Below are positions 24,509 to 33,455 of a stretch of DNA of 64,000 nt, one piece after another. Every line of letters begins with the position of its first letter. Position 1 is the stretch's first letter. The notes beneath the pieces were generated by a model. That model was not told where the DNA came from, ran no database searches, and saw only the letters and a program-made list of their open reading frames with translations. The stretch spans positions 124,001 through 188,000 of the forward strand of contig CAWKBS010000008.1 of the NCBI GenBank assembly GCA_963847985.1, given 5' to 3'. Position numbers and translations under genes: made by a program. Origin of the DNA: JAIBJN01 sp963847985 (GTDB lineage Bacteria; Actinomycetota; Thermoleophilia; Gaiellales; Gaiellaceae).

Positions 24509-25407
24509 AGGCCCTCGGCCACGGCAACGCCAAACCCGGTCGTCCCGTAGCCGTTGCCGTTGTAGAAGAGCAGCCTTCTGTGGTCGGTCTCCAGCAGGCA
24601 CGTCAGCCCGAACATCTCGCTGTCCCACTCGCCGGGCGCCCCGCGCTCAAGCCCCGCGCGCTCGTCGAGCCGGTGCCAGTGGAGCCCGTCCGGCGACTCC
24701 GCGTAGCCCAGCTGGTATCCCTCCCGGACCATCCGGCGCGAGTACCACATGCGTAGGTGGCCGTCGCGCTCGATGACGCAGGGCCGGCCGAACCCGAGCT
24801 CGTCCGGCTCCGGCTCCAGGCAGACCTCGCCCGCGCGCGGCCAGGCCAGCCCGTCGTCCGAGCGCAGGTGGCGCAGCGAGTAGCGCGGCTTCGCGTCCTC
24901 CCCGACGCCGACCCATTCGGAACCGCCCGCATACCACATGCGCCAACCCTCGCCCGCGCGCCGCACGTGCACGCTGCTGCGAATGTACAGCTCATCTGCG
25001 GAGGGGGCCAGGATCGGCGTCTCCGAGACGCGTTCAAACGTCAGCCCATCATCGTCGCTCTGGGCGGCGCCCGTGAACAGCGTGTAGCGCACGTCCCCTC
25101 CGCGCTGCCAGCCGGCGTAGTAGAGCCGCAGACGCCCGTCCGGCAGGCGGACCACCGAGAGCGGTGTGACGCCGTGCTCGTCGAAGGCGCCCGGCGCGCC
25201 CACGTCGAGCGACGGCCGCTCGCTCTGCGCGAGCACACGATTGGGCCGTTGTCCCTCCACGTCGACCCAGCCGCAGCGCCCGATGCGTTCGGAGTCGAGG
25301 AAGGCGCACAGGACGCGGATGCGGTCCCCGCCTTCGAGCGCCACCGGAGTCGGGCAGTAAGCCTGCGACTCGTAGACCCGACCCAGCTTGCGCCAGGTCA
25401 CCGTCAT
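24505..25407 (-). CDS. Five-bladed beta-propeller, glycoside-hydrolase-43/32-like protein
   Basis: A 300-aa intact protein from ATG 25407, whose start overlaps the upstream stop (ATGA). Repeated RMWYAGG, RLRLYYAGWQ, LRMWYSRR and LLFYNGNG strands with alternating Asp/Glu are typical of GH43/GH32/GH130-like propellers. There is no signal peptide, so it is probably cytoplasmic. In polysaccharide clusters such proteins are common and of unclear activity. Family level only. Confidence 0.65.
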   Translation of the reverse strand: MTVTWRKLGRVYESQAYCPTPVALEGGDRIRVLCAFLDSERIGRCGWVDVEGQRPNRVLAQSERPSLDVGAPGAFDEHGVTPLSVVRLPDGRLRLYYAGWQRGGDVRYTLFTGAAQSDDDGLTFERVSETPILAPSADELYIRSSVHVRRAGEGWRMWYAGGSEWVGVGEDAKPRYSLRHLRSDDGLAWPRAGEVCLEPEPDELGFGRPCVIERDGHLRMWYSRRMVREGYQLGYAESPDGLHWHRLDERAGLERGAPGEWDSEMFGLTCLLETDHRRLLFYNGNGYGTTGFGVAVAEGL

Positions 25408-26083
25408 GGCTCGACGCCGAACAGCTCGTACGAGGAGGAGTCGCGCTTGTCCCCGCGGGCCGGTCGCCAGACGGTCCCGGCGGCGACGTCGCGCGTGATT
25501 GGGACGCTCGGTCCAACCCAGGTGTCGCGCCCGATCGAGATGTCGTTGACGAGCGTTGAGTTGACGCCGAGGAAGCAGTTGTCGCCTATCTGCACCGAGC
25601 CCGAGATCACCACGTGCGACGACACGAAGACGTTGTCCCCGATGGTCGAGTGGTGGCCTACGTGGTTGCCGCTCCAGAGGACGCAGTTGCGCCCGATCTT
25701 CACGAACGGCTGGATCGTGTTGTCCTCGAAGACAAAGCAGTGCTCGCCGAGCTCGACGTTTCGCCACACGAACGCGCGGCTCGACACATAGCTGGCGAGC
25801 CCGAAGCCGCGTGAGGCGGCATCGTCCGCCAAGCGGGTGCGCAGCCGGTTGAGCTGCCCGTAGGTGATCGCTGCGAACACGCTCGTCGCCCCGGGTCGTG
25901 GTCCTCGTGGAGGCGCTCGAACGGCACCAGCGGCAGGCCGCGGAACTCGTCACCTCGCAGGTAGGCCTCCTCCACGCTGAAGGCGACTACGTCGTAGTTC
26001 GAGTCGTGCTCGAAGTACTCATGGGCGATCTCCGCGAACAGGCTGTCGCCGACGATCACGAGCTGGCCGCCTGCCCCGGTCAC
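25404..26083 (-). pseudogene. PglD/NeuD-like sugar O/N-acyltransferase, frameshifted
   Basis: From GTG 26083 the frame reads a nucleotide-binding-like start (GGQLVIVGDSLFAEIAHEYF), then YDVVAFSVEEAYLRGDEFRG and LPLVPFERLHEDHDPG. Near 25895 it shifts by one base into FAAITYGQLNRLRTRLADDA and a left-handed beta-helix of hexapeptide repeats (VELGEHCFVFEDNTIQPFVK, IGRNCVLWSGNHVGHHSTIG) ending at 25404. The two parts form one ~225-aa PglD-type acetyltransferase. Its start overlaps the methyltransferase stop, and its stop overlaps the next start. Confidence 0.72.
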
Positions 26084-26778
26084 GGCCTGGCGAACAGCAC
26101 GTCCTCGCGACGGTTGGCCATCGGCAGGCCAGCCGCCTGGGGCAGGAGCCACGCGTGATAGCCCGCGTCCCGGGCGCGGGCGGCCAGGGCGAGCGCGACG
26201 GCGTCGTCGATCTCCCCGGCCGGCAGCGCCGGCCAGCCGATGGGCGGGTCCTCGTCGCGGCCGGTGTAGTCACGGTGGTGGGCGCGACCTGCTTCGCTGG
26301 CCAGGAAGCGGCGGCGCATCGACCAGTTGGGGACGTCGCCCACGAGCAGCCGCCCGCCCGGCCGCAGCAGTGTCAGCGCCGCATCCACAAAAGCGAACGC
26401 ATTCGCCTCCACGAAGGCGTACTGCAGGACGCTGTAGGCGAGCACCGCGTCGCACCCCTCGACCTGCTCGCCGAGCTGATCGAGATTCTCGGGGAAGCGC
26501 CCGGGGACCTTGGACAACCCAGGGCCGTCGGCGTGGTGCGCCAGCACCTCAGGCCCGTCGACAAGCACGAGCTGCTGGCCGCGCTCGGCGCAGCGTGCGC
26601 GCAGCTCCTCGGCGAGCGGCCCGGCGCCGCAGCCGAGGTCGACCACGGTCGCGCCCCGCTCGACGAGCGCCGGTAGCTTCGCCTCGACGTCGGCGAGAAT
26701 GTCGCCCTCGGCGCCCTCGCGGTATTCGTCCGGGAAGCCGCTGCGTTCGTGCGGGCTCAGGGTGACATCGCCCGCCAT
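26080..26778 (-). CDS. SAM-dependent methyltransferase, first gene of the minus-strand sugar operon
   Basis: A 232-aa class I methyltransferase. TVVDLGCGAGPLAEELRARC is the SAM motif I, QLVLVDGPEVL motif II, VLAYSVLQYAF and LLRPGGRLLVGDVPNWSMRR the later motifs. The coding signal appears to continue upstream of the ATG (RFAGLTYEAFQR) to a GTG at 26836, but in another frame, with a break in CCCCCGACC; the true N-terminus may therefore be about 20 residues longer. Four genes run leftward from here with 4-base overlaps. Confidence 0.75.
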   Translation of the reverse strand: MAGDVTLSPHERSGFPDEYREGAEGDILADVEAKLPALVERGATVVDLGCGAGPLAEELRARCAERGQQLVLVDGPEVLAHHADGPGLSKVPGRFPENLDQLGEQVEGCDAVLAYSVLQYAFVEANAFAFVDAALTLLRPGGRLLVGDVPNWSMRRRFLASEAGRAHHRDYTGRDEDPPIGWPALPAGEIDDAVALALAARARDAGYHAWLLPQAAGLPMANRREDVLFARP

Positions 26779-26836
26779 GCGCTGGAACGCTTCGTAGGTG
26801 AGCCCCGCGAAGCGCTGGTCGGGGGACGTCGCTCAC

Positions 26837-27248
26837 ACCCGAACGGTATCCGGTGTGAGCGAAGGCGGTGCCTGGAACAGCCGCGGCCTGCGCGCGGCAC
26901 GACCGGGCGCTCGAGCCAGCCCCCGGGCTCTGGCTGCGACGGCGACACGCGCCCCCGATAGGCGGTCGAGATGCATCTCAGGAGTGGCGGGAAAGTGGCA
27001 GGGAGTGGCGATCCGCCACCGCTTCCGAGGCATATGCGAATCCGCACCGCACCTCCGCACCTACCCCGAACCCCCCATGAACACTAGGATTGAACTGCTG
27101 CGGAGGAGGTGCGGCACAACCTCCCCACCTCGAGCTCCGGCGCGGTCGGCTACGCGCTCCCTGTCGTGCTCACGAATCGAGACCCTCACGCTGACGCCCT
27201 GGGTGCTCCGGATCACGCACGCGTGAGCGTCGGCTACTCGGCTAGCTC
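26837..27248. other. Intergenic region without a supported gene
   Basis: About 410 bases between the sugar cluster and the beta-helix gene. An imperfect inverted repeat is visible (CCGCACCTCCGCA at 27047 and TGCGGAGGAGGTGCGG at 27099). No convincing frame, RNA or mobile-element end was found. Confidence 0.5.
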
Positions 27249-27278
27249 GAGGCCGCTCCGGTGCGCTGGAGCGGCCTC
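27249..27278 (-). terminator. Hairpin terminator of the beta-helix gene
   Basis: A perfect 11-bp stem, GAGGCCGCTCC with GGAGCGGCCTC, and an 8-base loop, beginning 9 bases downstream of the minus-strand stop codon. Confidence 0.8.
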
Positions 27279-27286
27279 TTCGAAAA

Positions 27287-29206
27287 CTACTGGCCCGACC
27301 CATCCTCCGGGCCGACCGGGCTCAGCTCGACGGTGAGTCCCGGGTAGTCGACGACGAACACGGGTGCGCCGATGTTGCTCGTGTCGGCCGGGCCGCCGAC
27401 GCCGTTGACCACGTGGTCGATCGTGCCCGCGCTCAGGTTGACGGTCATGATGTGATGCAATCGGACGCCCGGGGTCATCGGAACCTCGAAGCCGTTCTCG
27501 GTGTGGATCGACGGGTTGTTCCGGTTGAAGACGTACACGCCGCCCCCGAAGAGGTTGTGCGTCGTCACCTGGTCGCCGACCTTGTACCCGGCCCAGCCTT
27601 CGATGCCGTCGTGCATCCAATCCGCCTGGGTCGGCGGATCGTAGGGCAGCTCGTTCTGGTACAGGATCGTCGTGCCGTCCTGGCCGTTCCAGATGGTGTT
27701 GTACTGCTGGAAGTGCTCGACGAACAGGCCGGTCGCCGTCACGCTGTCCCCGTTGACGACGACGCCGTTGCGGCCGATGTTGGTGTTCCAGCGCTCCGTG
27801 TCGCCGGAGAAGCCCTCGACGCCGTGGTCGGCCCGCCACACCCAGGTGTGATCGATCAGGACGTCGTCGCTGTTGACCTCGAGCGCGACGTCGACCTTGC
27901 CGATGTGCGGTCCGCCGACGCGGAAGTACACGTCCGAGAGCGTGGTCGGGTTGGACGGGTCGCTCTTCGCGTTCTTCTTGGGCTTCTTGCCGACCTGCAG
28001 GAGCATCGGCGACTCGACGGTGCCTGCGTCGATCGTGACGCCGGCGATGATGACCCCGGGGACATCGTTGACCGTCAGCGGGACGGCGCCGTCGACCGCG
28101 GTGAGGGTCGCATGCCCCATGCCGAGGACCACCGAGTTGGCGCGCTTCACGACGATGCTCTTTGCCACGTCGTAGACGCCCGGAGTGAGCAGCAGGTTCA
28201 TGCCGCGGGTCAGTTGGTTGTTGATCGTCTTCACCGAGTCCGACGGGGTTGCGACGAAGAAGTGGCTGAGCGGGATCGTGTGCCCTGGCGTCATGCCGTC
28301 GGCCCAGGAGATGCCGCGGGTGTCTGTCTGCGCCGAGGGCACGCGGACGTGGTACTTGCCCTTCCCGTCGATGAACAGGTACGGCTTCTCGCGACTCACA
28401 GGCGTCGTGTCGAGGGTCGTGTACGGCGGGTTCGGGAAATCCGCCTCCGACGGCGCGCCCTCGACACCCGCGAAGACCTGGTTCCACACGGCATTCGACC
28501 AGCCGCCGATCGAGCTGTTGCGGATCAGCCACTGCTGCTGCGAGCCGTTGATGACGAACGGGAGGTTCGAGTCGGCGATGAAGCCGCCGCTGGCGAACTG
28601 CGGCCCGGCCGTGCAGTAGTCCATGAGCGAGAGGTTGGCGCCGCCGATGTTGAGACGGCGCATCGACACCGCTTGCGAGACCGCCCAGAAGTTTGCCGAG
28701 GCGCGACAACCGTCCTGGTTGAGGCTGTTGATGTTCAGGGTCAGGTTCGACAGGGTGCGCCAGAAGTTGACCAGGGCGACGCAGTTGCTCGTGCCTGCGT
28801 TCTCGAGGCAGCGGTTGTAGACCTCGATCTTGCCGTTGATCGTGACGTCCGTCGGGGAGGCACCGAGACCGGCGACCTCGGTGTAGTAGCCGACCTTCAT
28901 CTGCAGCGGCTCGGTGGCTGTTCCATACACGCCCGGCTTGAACAGGAACGCGTATCGGTTCGTGACCATCTCGGCGTCGACCTGCTGGGCATGGATGGCG
29001 TCGACGGTTGCCTGAATCTCGCTGACCGGCATGCTCGGGTCGAAGATGATCACGTTCGGGCCGAAGCCGGGCTGGTTGTTCGCCGACCCGCCGGCCAGAG
29101 AGGCGGCGCTCGCAGATCCGGCGCCGGCCGCACCCAGCGCGAGCGCGAGCGCGAGTGCGAGCAGAAGCCGGGCACGAGCCGGAAGCGTTGTCGATCGACG
29201 GTGCAT
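27287..29206 (-). CDS. Secreted right-handed beta-helix (pectate-lyase-like) protein
   Basis: A 639-aa exported protein. The signal peptide is MHRRSTTLPARARLLLALAL ending near ASA. The mature part alternates short beta-strand coils (DVTINGKIEVYNRC, VNFWRTLSNLTLNINSLN, PGVIIAGVTIDAGTV, DVLIDHTWVWRADHG), typical of the pectate-lyase/GH55 superfamily; related Streptomyces proteins are often mislabelled adenylyl cyclase. The ATG at 29206 has GAGGA eight bases upstream; the frame is open further up but without such a site. Likely extracellular polysaccharide binding or cleavage; no catalytic residues assigned. Confidence 0.75.
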   Translation of the reverse strand: MHRRSTTLPARARLLLALALALALGAAGAGSASAASLAGGSANNQPGFGPNVIIFDPSMPVSEIQATVDAIHAQQVDAEMVTNRYAFLFKPGVYGTATEPLQMKVGYYTEVAGLGASPTDVTINGKIEVYNRCLENAGTSNCVALVNFWRTLSNLTLNINSLNQDGCRASANFWAVSQAVSMRRLNIGGANLSLMDYCTAGPQFASGGFIADSNLPFVINGSQQQWLIRNSSIGGWSNAVWNQVFAGVEGAPSEADFPNPPYTTLDTTPVSREKPYLFIDGKGKYHVRVPSAQTDTRGISWADGMTPGHTIPLSHFFVATPSDSVKTINNQLTRGMNLLLTPGVYDVAKSIVVKRANSVVLGMGHATLTAVDGAVPLTVNDVPGVIIAGVTIDAGTVESPMLLQVGKKPKKNAKSDPSNPTTLSDVYFRVGGPHIGKVDVALEVNSDDVLIDHTWVWRADHGVEGFSGDTERWNTNIGRNGVVVNGDSVTATGLFVEHFQQYNTIWNGQDGTTILYQNELPYDPPTQADWMHDGIEGWAGYKVGDQVTTHNLFGGGVYVFNRNNPSIHTENGFEVPMTPGVRLHHIMTVNLSAGTIDHVVNGVGGPADTSNIGAPVFVVDYPGLTVELSPVGPEDGSGQ

Positions 29207-29439
29207 GCGATCCTCCTCGTTCTTCTGCGGGAGCGCCGACTGCAGCCATGGCCGACCCCGACGAAAGGTCGGCATCGTAGTTACGCGGAACGTGACCGTT
29301 TCCGATCTCGCCATGCTCCCCCGACGGCCTCGATCTGGCGCTGAGCCTACTCGACCGAGCGGCATCTCTGCGACGCTGGGCAGGGCTCTGACGAGGGTGT
29401 AGACATGACCGAGGATTGCCGCAGTGGTGACGGCGCTCG

Positions 29440-29571
29440 ATGCCTCGCCGGCCGCTCGTTACGATCTTGCTCGTGGTCGGCTTCTGCGCCCACTGTGGCC
29501 ACGCCCTCCTCGGCGGCCAGAACGGCACCAGCGCGCGCACTCGCTCCGACTGGCAGGAGCGCCTCGCGTGA
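29440..29571 (+). CDS. Short CxxC protein coupled to a GNAT gene
   Basis: A 43-aa frame from ATG 29440 (or 32 aa from GTG 29473) containing GFCAHCGHALLGG, one half of a zinc-ribbon-like motif, then a polar tail. Its TGA overlaps the GTG of the following acetyltransferase (GTGA), which argues for translation. A lone CxxC could bind zinc as a dimer. No family recognised. Confidence 0.4.
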   Translation: MPRRPLVTILLVVGFCAHCGHALLGGQNGTSARTRSDWQERLA

Positions 29572-30077
29572 GCCGCGAGCTCACCGAAGAGGTCTCGATC
29601 GAGGAGTTTCGCCCGGAGCACTGGCCGGGCGTGGTTCGCGTCTACGAGGAGGGGATCGCGACCAGGAACGCGACGTTCGACACCGAGGCCCCGACCTGGG
29701 ACGCCTGGGATTCGTCCCACCTGCCTGAGCATCGGCTCGTCGCGCTGCGCGCCGGCGAGGTTATCGGTTGGGCTGCGGTCAGTCCCGTCTCCGACCGCTG
29801 CTGCTACGGCGGCGTGGTCGAGAACTCCGTCTATGTCGCCGAGACCGCCCGCGGCCAGGGTGTCGGCCGCCGCCTGCTCGAGGAACTGATCGCCTCCACG
29901 GAAGCGGCAGGGATCTGGACGATCGAAGCCGGAATGTTCCCCGAGAACGCGGGCAGCATTCGCCTGCACGAGGCCGTCGGCTTCGAGATCGTCGGCCGGC
30001 GCAAGCGGCTCAGCAAGCTCGACGGCGTGTGGCGCGACGTGCTCCTGCTCGAACGGCGCAGCGCGAGCGTCAACTGA
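29568..30077 (+). CDS. Phosphinothricin-acetyltransferase-like GNAT
   Basis: A 169-aa GNAT enzyme. IEEFRPEHWPGVVRVYEEGI and TRNATFDTEAPTWDAWDSSH at the N-terminus, ENSVYVAETARGQGVGRRLL with the acetyl-CoA loop R-G-Q-G-V-G, and GMFPENAGSIRLHEAVGFEI match the PAT/YncA family that acetylates phosphinothricin-like or methionine-sulfoximine-like amines. GTG 29568 follows a CAGGAG ribosome site and overlaps the small CxxC frame. Confidence 0.88.
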   Translation: MSRELTEEVSIEEFRPEHWPGVVRVYEEGIATRNATFDTEAPTWDAWDSSHLPEHRLVALRAGEVIGWAAVSPVSDRCCYGGVVENSVYVAETARGQGVGRRLLEELIASTEAAGIWTIEAGMFPENAGSIRLHEAVGFEIVGRRKRLSKLDGVWRDVLLLERRSASVN

Positions 30078-30095
30078 CGCGGAAGCCGCCCGTAC

Positions 30096-32687
30096 CTAGC
30101 GCAGGGCGACCTTGAGCCGCGAGCGGCTGTTCGCCGGCGTCAGGTCCACTGTGGTCGACGCCACCCGCGCGTCGTTCAGCACGGTTCGCGGCGAGCCGTT
30201 CAGCCACGTGCGGACTCGCAGCAGCTTGACCTTGCCCTTGGCGAGGGTGCCCAGCGGGCACGTGAGCACGTCGGTGCGGGCGTTGAACTTGCAGCCGGCG
30301 GCTCCCTCGACCCAGCCGAACCACACGCGCTTCGGGAGCTTGTCGGTGAGGACGACCTTCGTCGCGCTCGCCGGGCCGCTGTTCTTCACCCGCAGGACGA
30401 ACGTGAGGAGCGTGCTGCGGCCGCGAACCGCCCAGCTCCGGACTCCGAGGTCGGCGCTGACGGCCGCATAGGTCGCCGTGTACGTCCGGGCGCTCGTCGC
30501 CGTGACGTTGTGGACGCGCGCGCCGCCGTCCGACCAGGAGCGGAAGACGTAGCGGACGCCGCGGAGATCCTTCGCGGCAGGCGCGGAGAGGGTGTGCGCG
30601 GAGCCCTCGATCACGGTCCTGACGTGGGGCGCCGGGCCGGTCGAGTCGTCCAGGGTCAGCTCGATCCCGGAAACGCTCGCCGCGAGGGTCAGGTCGACCG
30701 TGCGCGGTTGGAGCAGCACGCTCGCCGAGCCCTGCAGGCCGCCGGAGTCCGTCACGGTCAGGCGCAGCTCCAGGTGGGATGGGTACTCGTGGTCGGGCGC
30801 GACGAAGGCGCCCGTGGTGGTGTTCGTGACCACCTCGATCGGATGCGTGTGGCAGCCCGCGGGGCAGTGGTGCATCAGAAGCTCCCAGGAGTAGGCGGAG
30901 GCGGGCAGCGTGCCGTCCTGGGCGTCGGTGGCCGTGCCCGCGAACGGAAGCGGTTGGCCGACGCCCCACGTCGCGGCTGGCGTGGGCGCCGTGATCCTCG
31001 CCGTCGGCGCTGTGTTCCCCACCGAGATCAGCACCGTGACCTCGTCCCATGCACCGAGCGGGTCCGTGACCCGGAGCCGCACGGTGACGGCACCGGTGAC
31101 CGTGTACGTCCGCTGGGGCGTCGGCGACGTGGAGTCGTCGAGGTCGCCGTCGCCGTCGAGGTCCCAGGCGTACGTCAGCGCGGCGGCTTCGGGGTCGGAC
31201 GAGCTGCGGCCGTCGAACTGGACGGTGAGCGGCGCCAGCCCGCTCGTCGCGGAAGCCTGGATCCGCGCGACCGGTGGCTGGTTGCCGGCCGAGTACCCGA
31301 TCCGCCGGATCGTGCCCGGCGTCTTCCCGCCTCCCACGACCGGGTCGCCGCCGAAGTCCGCGTAGAAGAGGTCGCCGCCGGGGCCGATCTCGAGGGCGAC
31401 CGGATTCGTGGCCGGGGCGACGAAGGTCACGATGTCGTCCTTGTTCGGCAGTCCGTCCAGGCCGGCGCGCATGGCCCAGATGCAGTCGCGCGAGTAGTCG
31501 GCGAAGAAGAGCGCGCCGTCGTAGTTCGCGGGATACGGCCCGCCCTCGTAGAACGCAAGGCCCGAGAGCGACGTGGTTCCCGAGGGGCAGGTCTCGCCCG
31601 GAACGACCTTGTCCGCGTGCGCGTAGAAGAAGTACGGCGCGTGCGTGGCCGGGAGGGGTAGGCAGAGAGTCATGTCCAGCCGCTCCCAGGCGGGAGGCGG
31701 CAGCGGGCCTTCGACGCACGGCCAGCCGCCGTTCTCGACCCCCCCGAGCACGTCCGTGATCCGGTCGATCTCTTCGTACCTGCCCAGGCCGACGTCGCCG
31801 ACCCAGAGCTCGCTCGTCCCGGGCCGGAACGTCGTGCGGTACGGGTTGCGGAAGCCGTAGGCGACGATCCGCCTCGCGTTCGGGTCGGTGTTCCCGAACA
31901 ACGGGTTCGTCGGAAGGGCGGCGCCGGTGGCGGGGTTCACCCGGATGATCGTGCCGTCCAGCCCGACCGGATCGCCGGCCGTCCGCAGGTCCTGCGCGCG
32001 CAGGCTGCCGCCCTGGGCGGTCGGCGCGACCTGCGTGCCGCCGACGCCGGTGGGCGGGTCGCCGCAGGGGTTCTTGTCGGGAGACCCGAACTGCCCGAAG
32101 TCGGACGCGTGGAACGCGGCGCCGTCGCCGGCCGAGGCGTAGAGCGCGCCGTCGGGCCCGAACTGGATCTGCCCGACCGAGTGGCTCGGGAACTGCTGGC
32201 ACCAGTCGTTGATGAGCACGGTCTCGTTGCCGGCGGCGTTCATGCGCGAGAGGCGCGCCGAGGCGACGCACCCGTCGGTGGTGGGGCCGGGCGGCGACGG
32301 GCAGGCGTCGTTCCAGCGCGGTGCCGTCCCGCCGATCGCCGCATCGCGCGTGTAGAGGACGTAGATCGACGGGTCGACGGGGAAGGTCGGGGCGAGCGCC
32401 ATTCCGAGAAGCCCTCGGTCCCAGTAGTCGTGGACCTGGACTCGCAGGTCGGCATACGTGCTCGGCGTCGGGTCGTCGAGGTCGTCGAAGACCTTGACCA
32501 GCCCGCTCTTCTCGGCCACGAAGACCCGTCCGTCCGGCGAGAAGCGCACGACCATCGGCTGGACGAGCCCGGTGATCGCCACCGACTCCTGAAACCCCGG
32601 GGGCAGTGTCGGCGCAGCCGAAGCCACACCTGGCGCCAGCAGGCAGACGAAAGCCGCCATGAGGAGAAAGCGCCGCATCGACTTCAC
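30096..32687 (-). CDS. Secreted glucose/sorbosone-dehydrogenase-like protein with PKD and DUF11-like domains
   Basis: An 863-aa exported protein. It has a signal peptide (residues 5-25), then a six-bladed PQQ-type glucose/sorbosone dehydrogenase propeller (about 30-460: MVVRFSPDGRVFVAEKSGLV, GQIQFGPDGALYASAGDGA, AYGFRNPYRTTFRPGTSELW, EIGPGGDLFYADFGGDPVVG). A PKD domain follows (about 475-560, LTVQFDGRSSSDPEAAALTY), then a second Ig-like segment, and a C-terminal DUF11-like domain (VRVKNSGPASATKVVLTDKL). Such proteins are extracellular sugar oxidases or carbohydrate binders. Start GTG 32687; an ATG three codons later is possible. Confidence 0.82.
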   Translation of the reverse strand: MKSMRRFLLMAAFVCLLAPGVASAAPTLPPGFQESVAITGLVQPMVVRFSPDGRVFVAEKSGLVKVFDDLDDPTPSTYADLRVQVHDYWDRGLLGMALAPTFPVDPSIYVLYTRDAAIGGTAPRWNDACPSPPGPTTDGCVASARLSRMNAAGNETVLINDWCQQFPSHSVGQIQFGPDGALYASAGDGAAFHASDFGQFGSPDKNPCGDPPTGVGGTQVAPTAQGGSLRAQDLRTAGDPVGLDGTIIRVNPATGAALPTNPLFGNTDPNARRIVAYGFRNPYRTTFRPGTSELWVGDVGLGRYEEIDRITDVLGGVENGGWPCVEGPLPPPAWERLDMTLCLPLPATHAPYFFYAHADKVVPGETCPSGTTSLSGLAFYEGGPYPANYDGALFFADYSRDCIWAMRAGLDGLPNKDDIVTFVAPATNPVALEIGPGGDLFYADFGGDPVVGGGKTPGTIRRIGYSAGNQPPVARIQASATSGLAPLTVQFDGRSSSDPEAAALTYAWDLDGDGDLDDSTSPTPQRTYTVTGAVTVRLRVTDPLGAWDEVTVLISVGNTAPTARITAPTPAATWGVGQPLPFAGTATDAQDGTLPASAYSWELLMHHCPAGCHTHPIEVVTNTTTGAFVAPDHEYPSHLELRLTVTDSGGLQGSASVLLQPRTVDLTLAASVSGIELTLDDSTGPAPHVRTVIEGSAHTLSAPAAKDLRGVRYVFRSWSDGGARVHNVTATSARTYTATYAAVSADLGVRSWAVRGRSTLLTFVLRVKNSGPASATKVVLTDKLPKRVWFGWVEGAAGCKFNARTDVLTCPLGTLAKGKVKLLRVRTWLNGSPRTVLNDARVASTTVDLTPANSRSRLKVALR

Positions 32688-32745
32688 CCGGCGGATGCAG
32701 TTCTACGCCACCTGAGCGGCGGCGGCAAGTCCAGACTCTTCCGGC

Positions 32746-33324
32746 CTAGCCCGCCCGCTCGGCGCGCCAGCCGGCCCGCCGGTGGAAGCGCTCGACCTCG
32801 AAGAGGACGACGACCCCGGCGACCGCGCCGAGCGCGCCTCCGGCCGCCTGGGCCTCGGGAGCCTCGACCGCGGCGAGAGCTCCCCAGGCGACGAGGTAGC
32901 TCCAGCCCGCGATTGCGGCCGCGTAGACGAGTGCGAGCCCGAGGCCGTGGGACACCGGAAGAAAGCCGAGCAGCTGCACGTTCACGCCGGGCCGCTCCGT
33001 GTAGAGGCCGCCGGATTGCTGCGTGCCGAGCGACGAAGGAAGCTGGAGCTGACGCTCGAGCTCGGCCGCACGGCGGATGAGGGTTCCCGAGATCTGCGTG
33101 TTCCGCAGCTCGTAGATGAAGATGCCGAGCGTCGCCAGCAGCCCGAGCACGCCGACGCCGAGGAGCTCGGCCGCCGGCCGGGGCTGCCCGATGACGGCGA
33201 CGGCGATACCGGTCACCGTGGGGACGAAGGCCAGGAGCCGGAAGCGGACGTCGATCAGCGTCCGCAGGTACTGGGTTGTCTGCTCGTAGTCGAGGCGAAG
33301 GCGGTCGTCGGCATCCAGCGCCAT
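32746..33324 (-). CDS. Membrane protein, four predicted helices
   Basis: A 192-aa hypothetical protein. An N-terminal amphipathic segment (RLRLDYEQTTQYLRTLIDVR) precedes two membrane segments (FRLLAFVPTVTGIAVAVIG; LLGVGVLGLLATLGIFIYEL), a cytoplasmic loop with a RNTQISGTLIRRAAELERQL helix, and two further segments. The architecture resembles small integral proteins with a coiled loop seen widely in soil bacteria. ATG 33324 chosen because coding character begins there. Not otherwise recognised. Confidence 0.6.
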   Translation of the reverse strand: MALDADDRLRLDYEQTTQYLRTLIDVRFRLLAFVPTVTGIAVAVIGQPRPAAELLGVGVLGLLATLGIFIYELRNTQISGTLIRRAAELERQLQLPSSLGTQQSGGLYTERPGVNVQLLGFLPVSHGLGLALVYAAAIAGWSYLVAWGALAAVEAPEAQAAGGALGAVAGVVVLFEVERFHRRAGWRAERAG

Positions 33325-33415
33325 GGGCGCGAGTATGCCGGTCGCGGCGGAGAGCGTGGAGGACCTGCTCCTCTGCAGCAGTTTCGTAGAGAGTTCACCT
33401 CTCATGACTGCTGTT

Positions 33416-33431
33416 GTAAGGTGCCCCTTAC
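33416..33431. promoter_or_regulatory. Possible DtxR/IdeR-type iron box
   Basis: An inverted repeat, GTAAGG-TGCC-CCTTAC, lies 25 bases before the EfeO start. Its AAGG/CCTT half-sites and spacing resemble, but do not exactly match, the 19-bp iron-dependent repressor box. The position before an iron-uptake operon makes it a good candidate operator. Confidence 0.5.
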
Positions 33432-33455
33432 GTTTACGGGAGAAAGGGAGATGGA

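Noticed and set aside
18103..27250. Integrated element bounded by a repeat of the tRNA-Val 3' end
   Set aside because: I found no second copy of the tRNA 3' sequence and no integrase, transposase or phage gene in the window.
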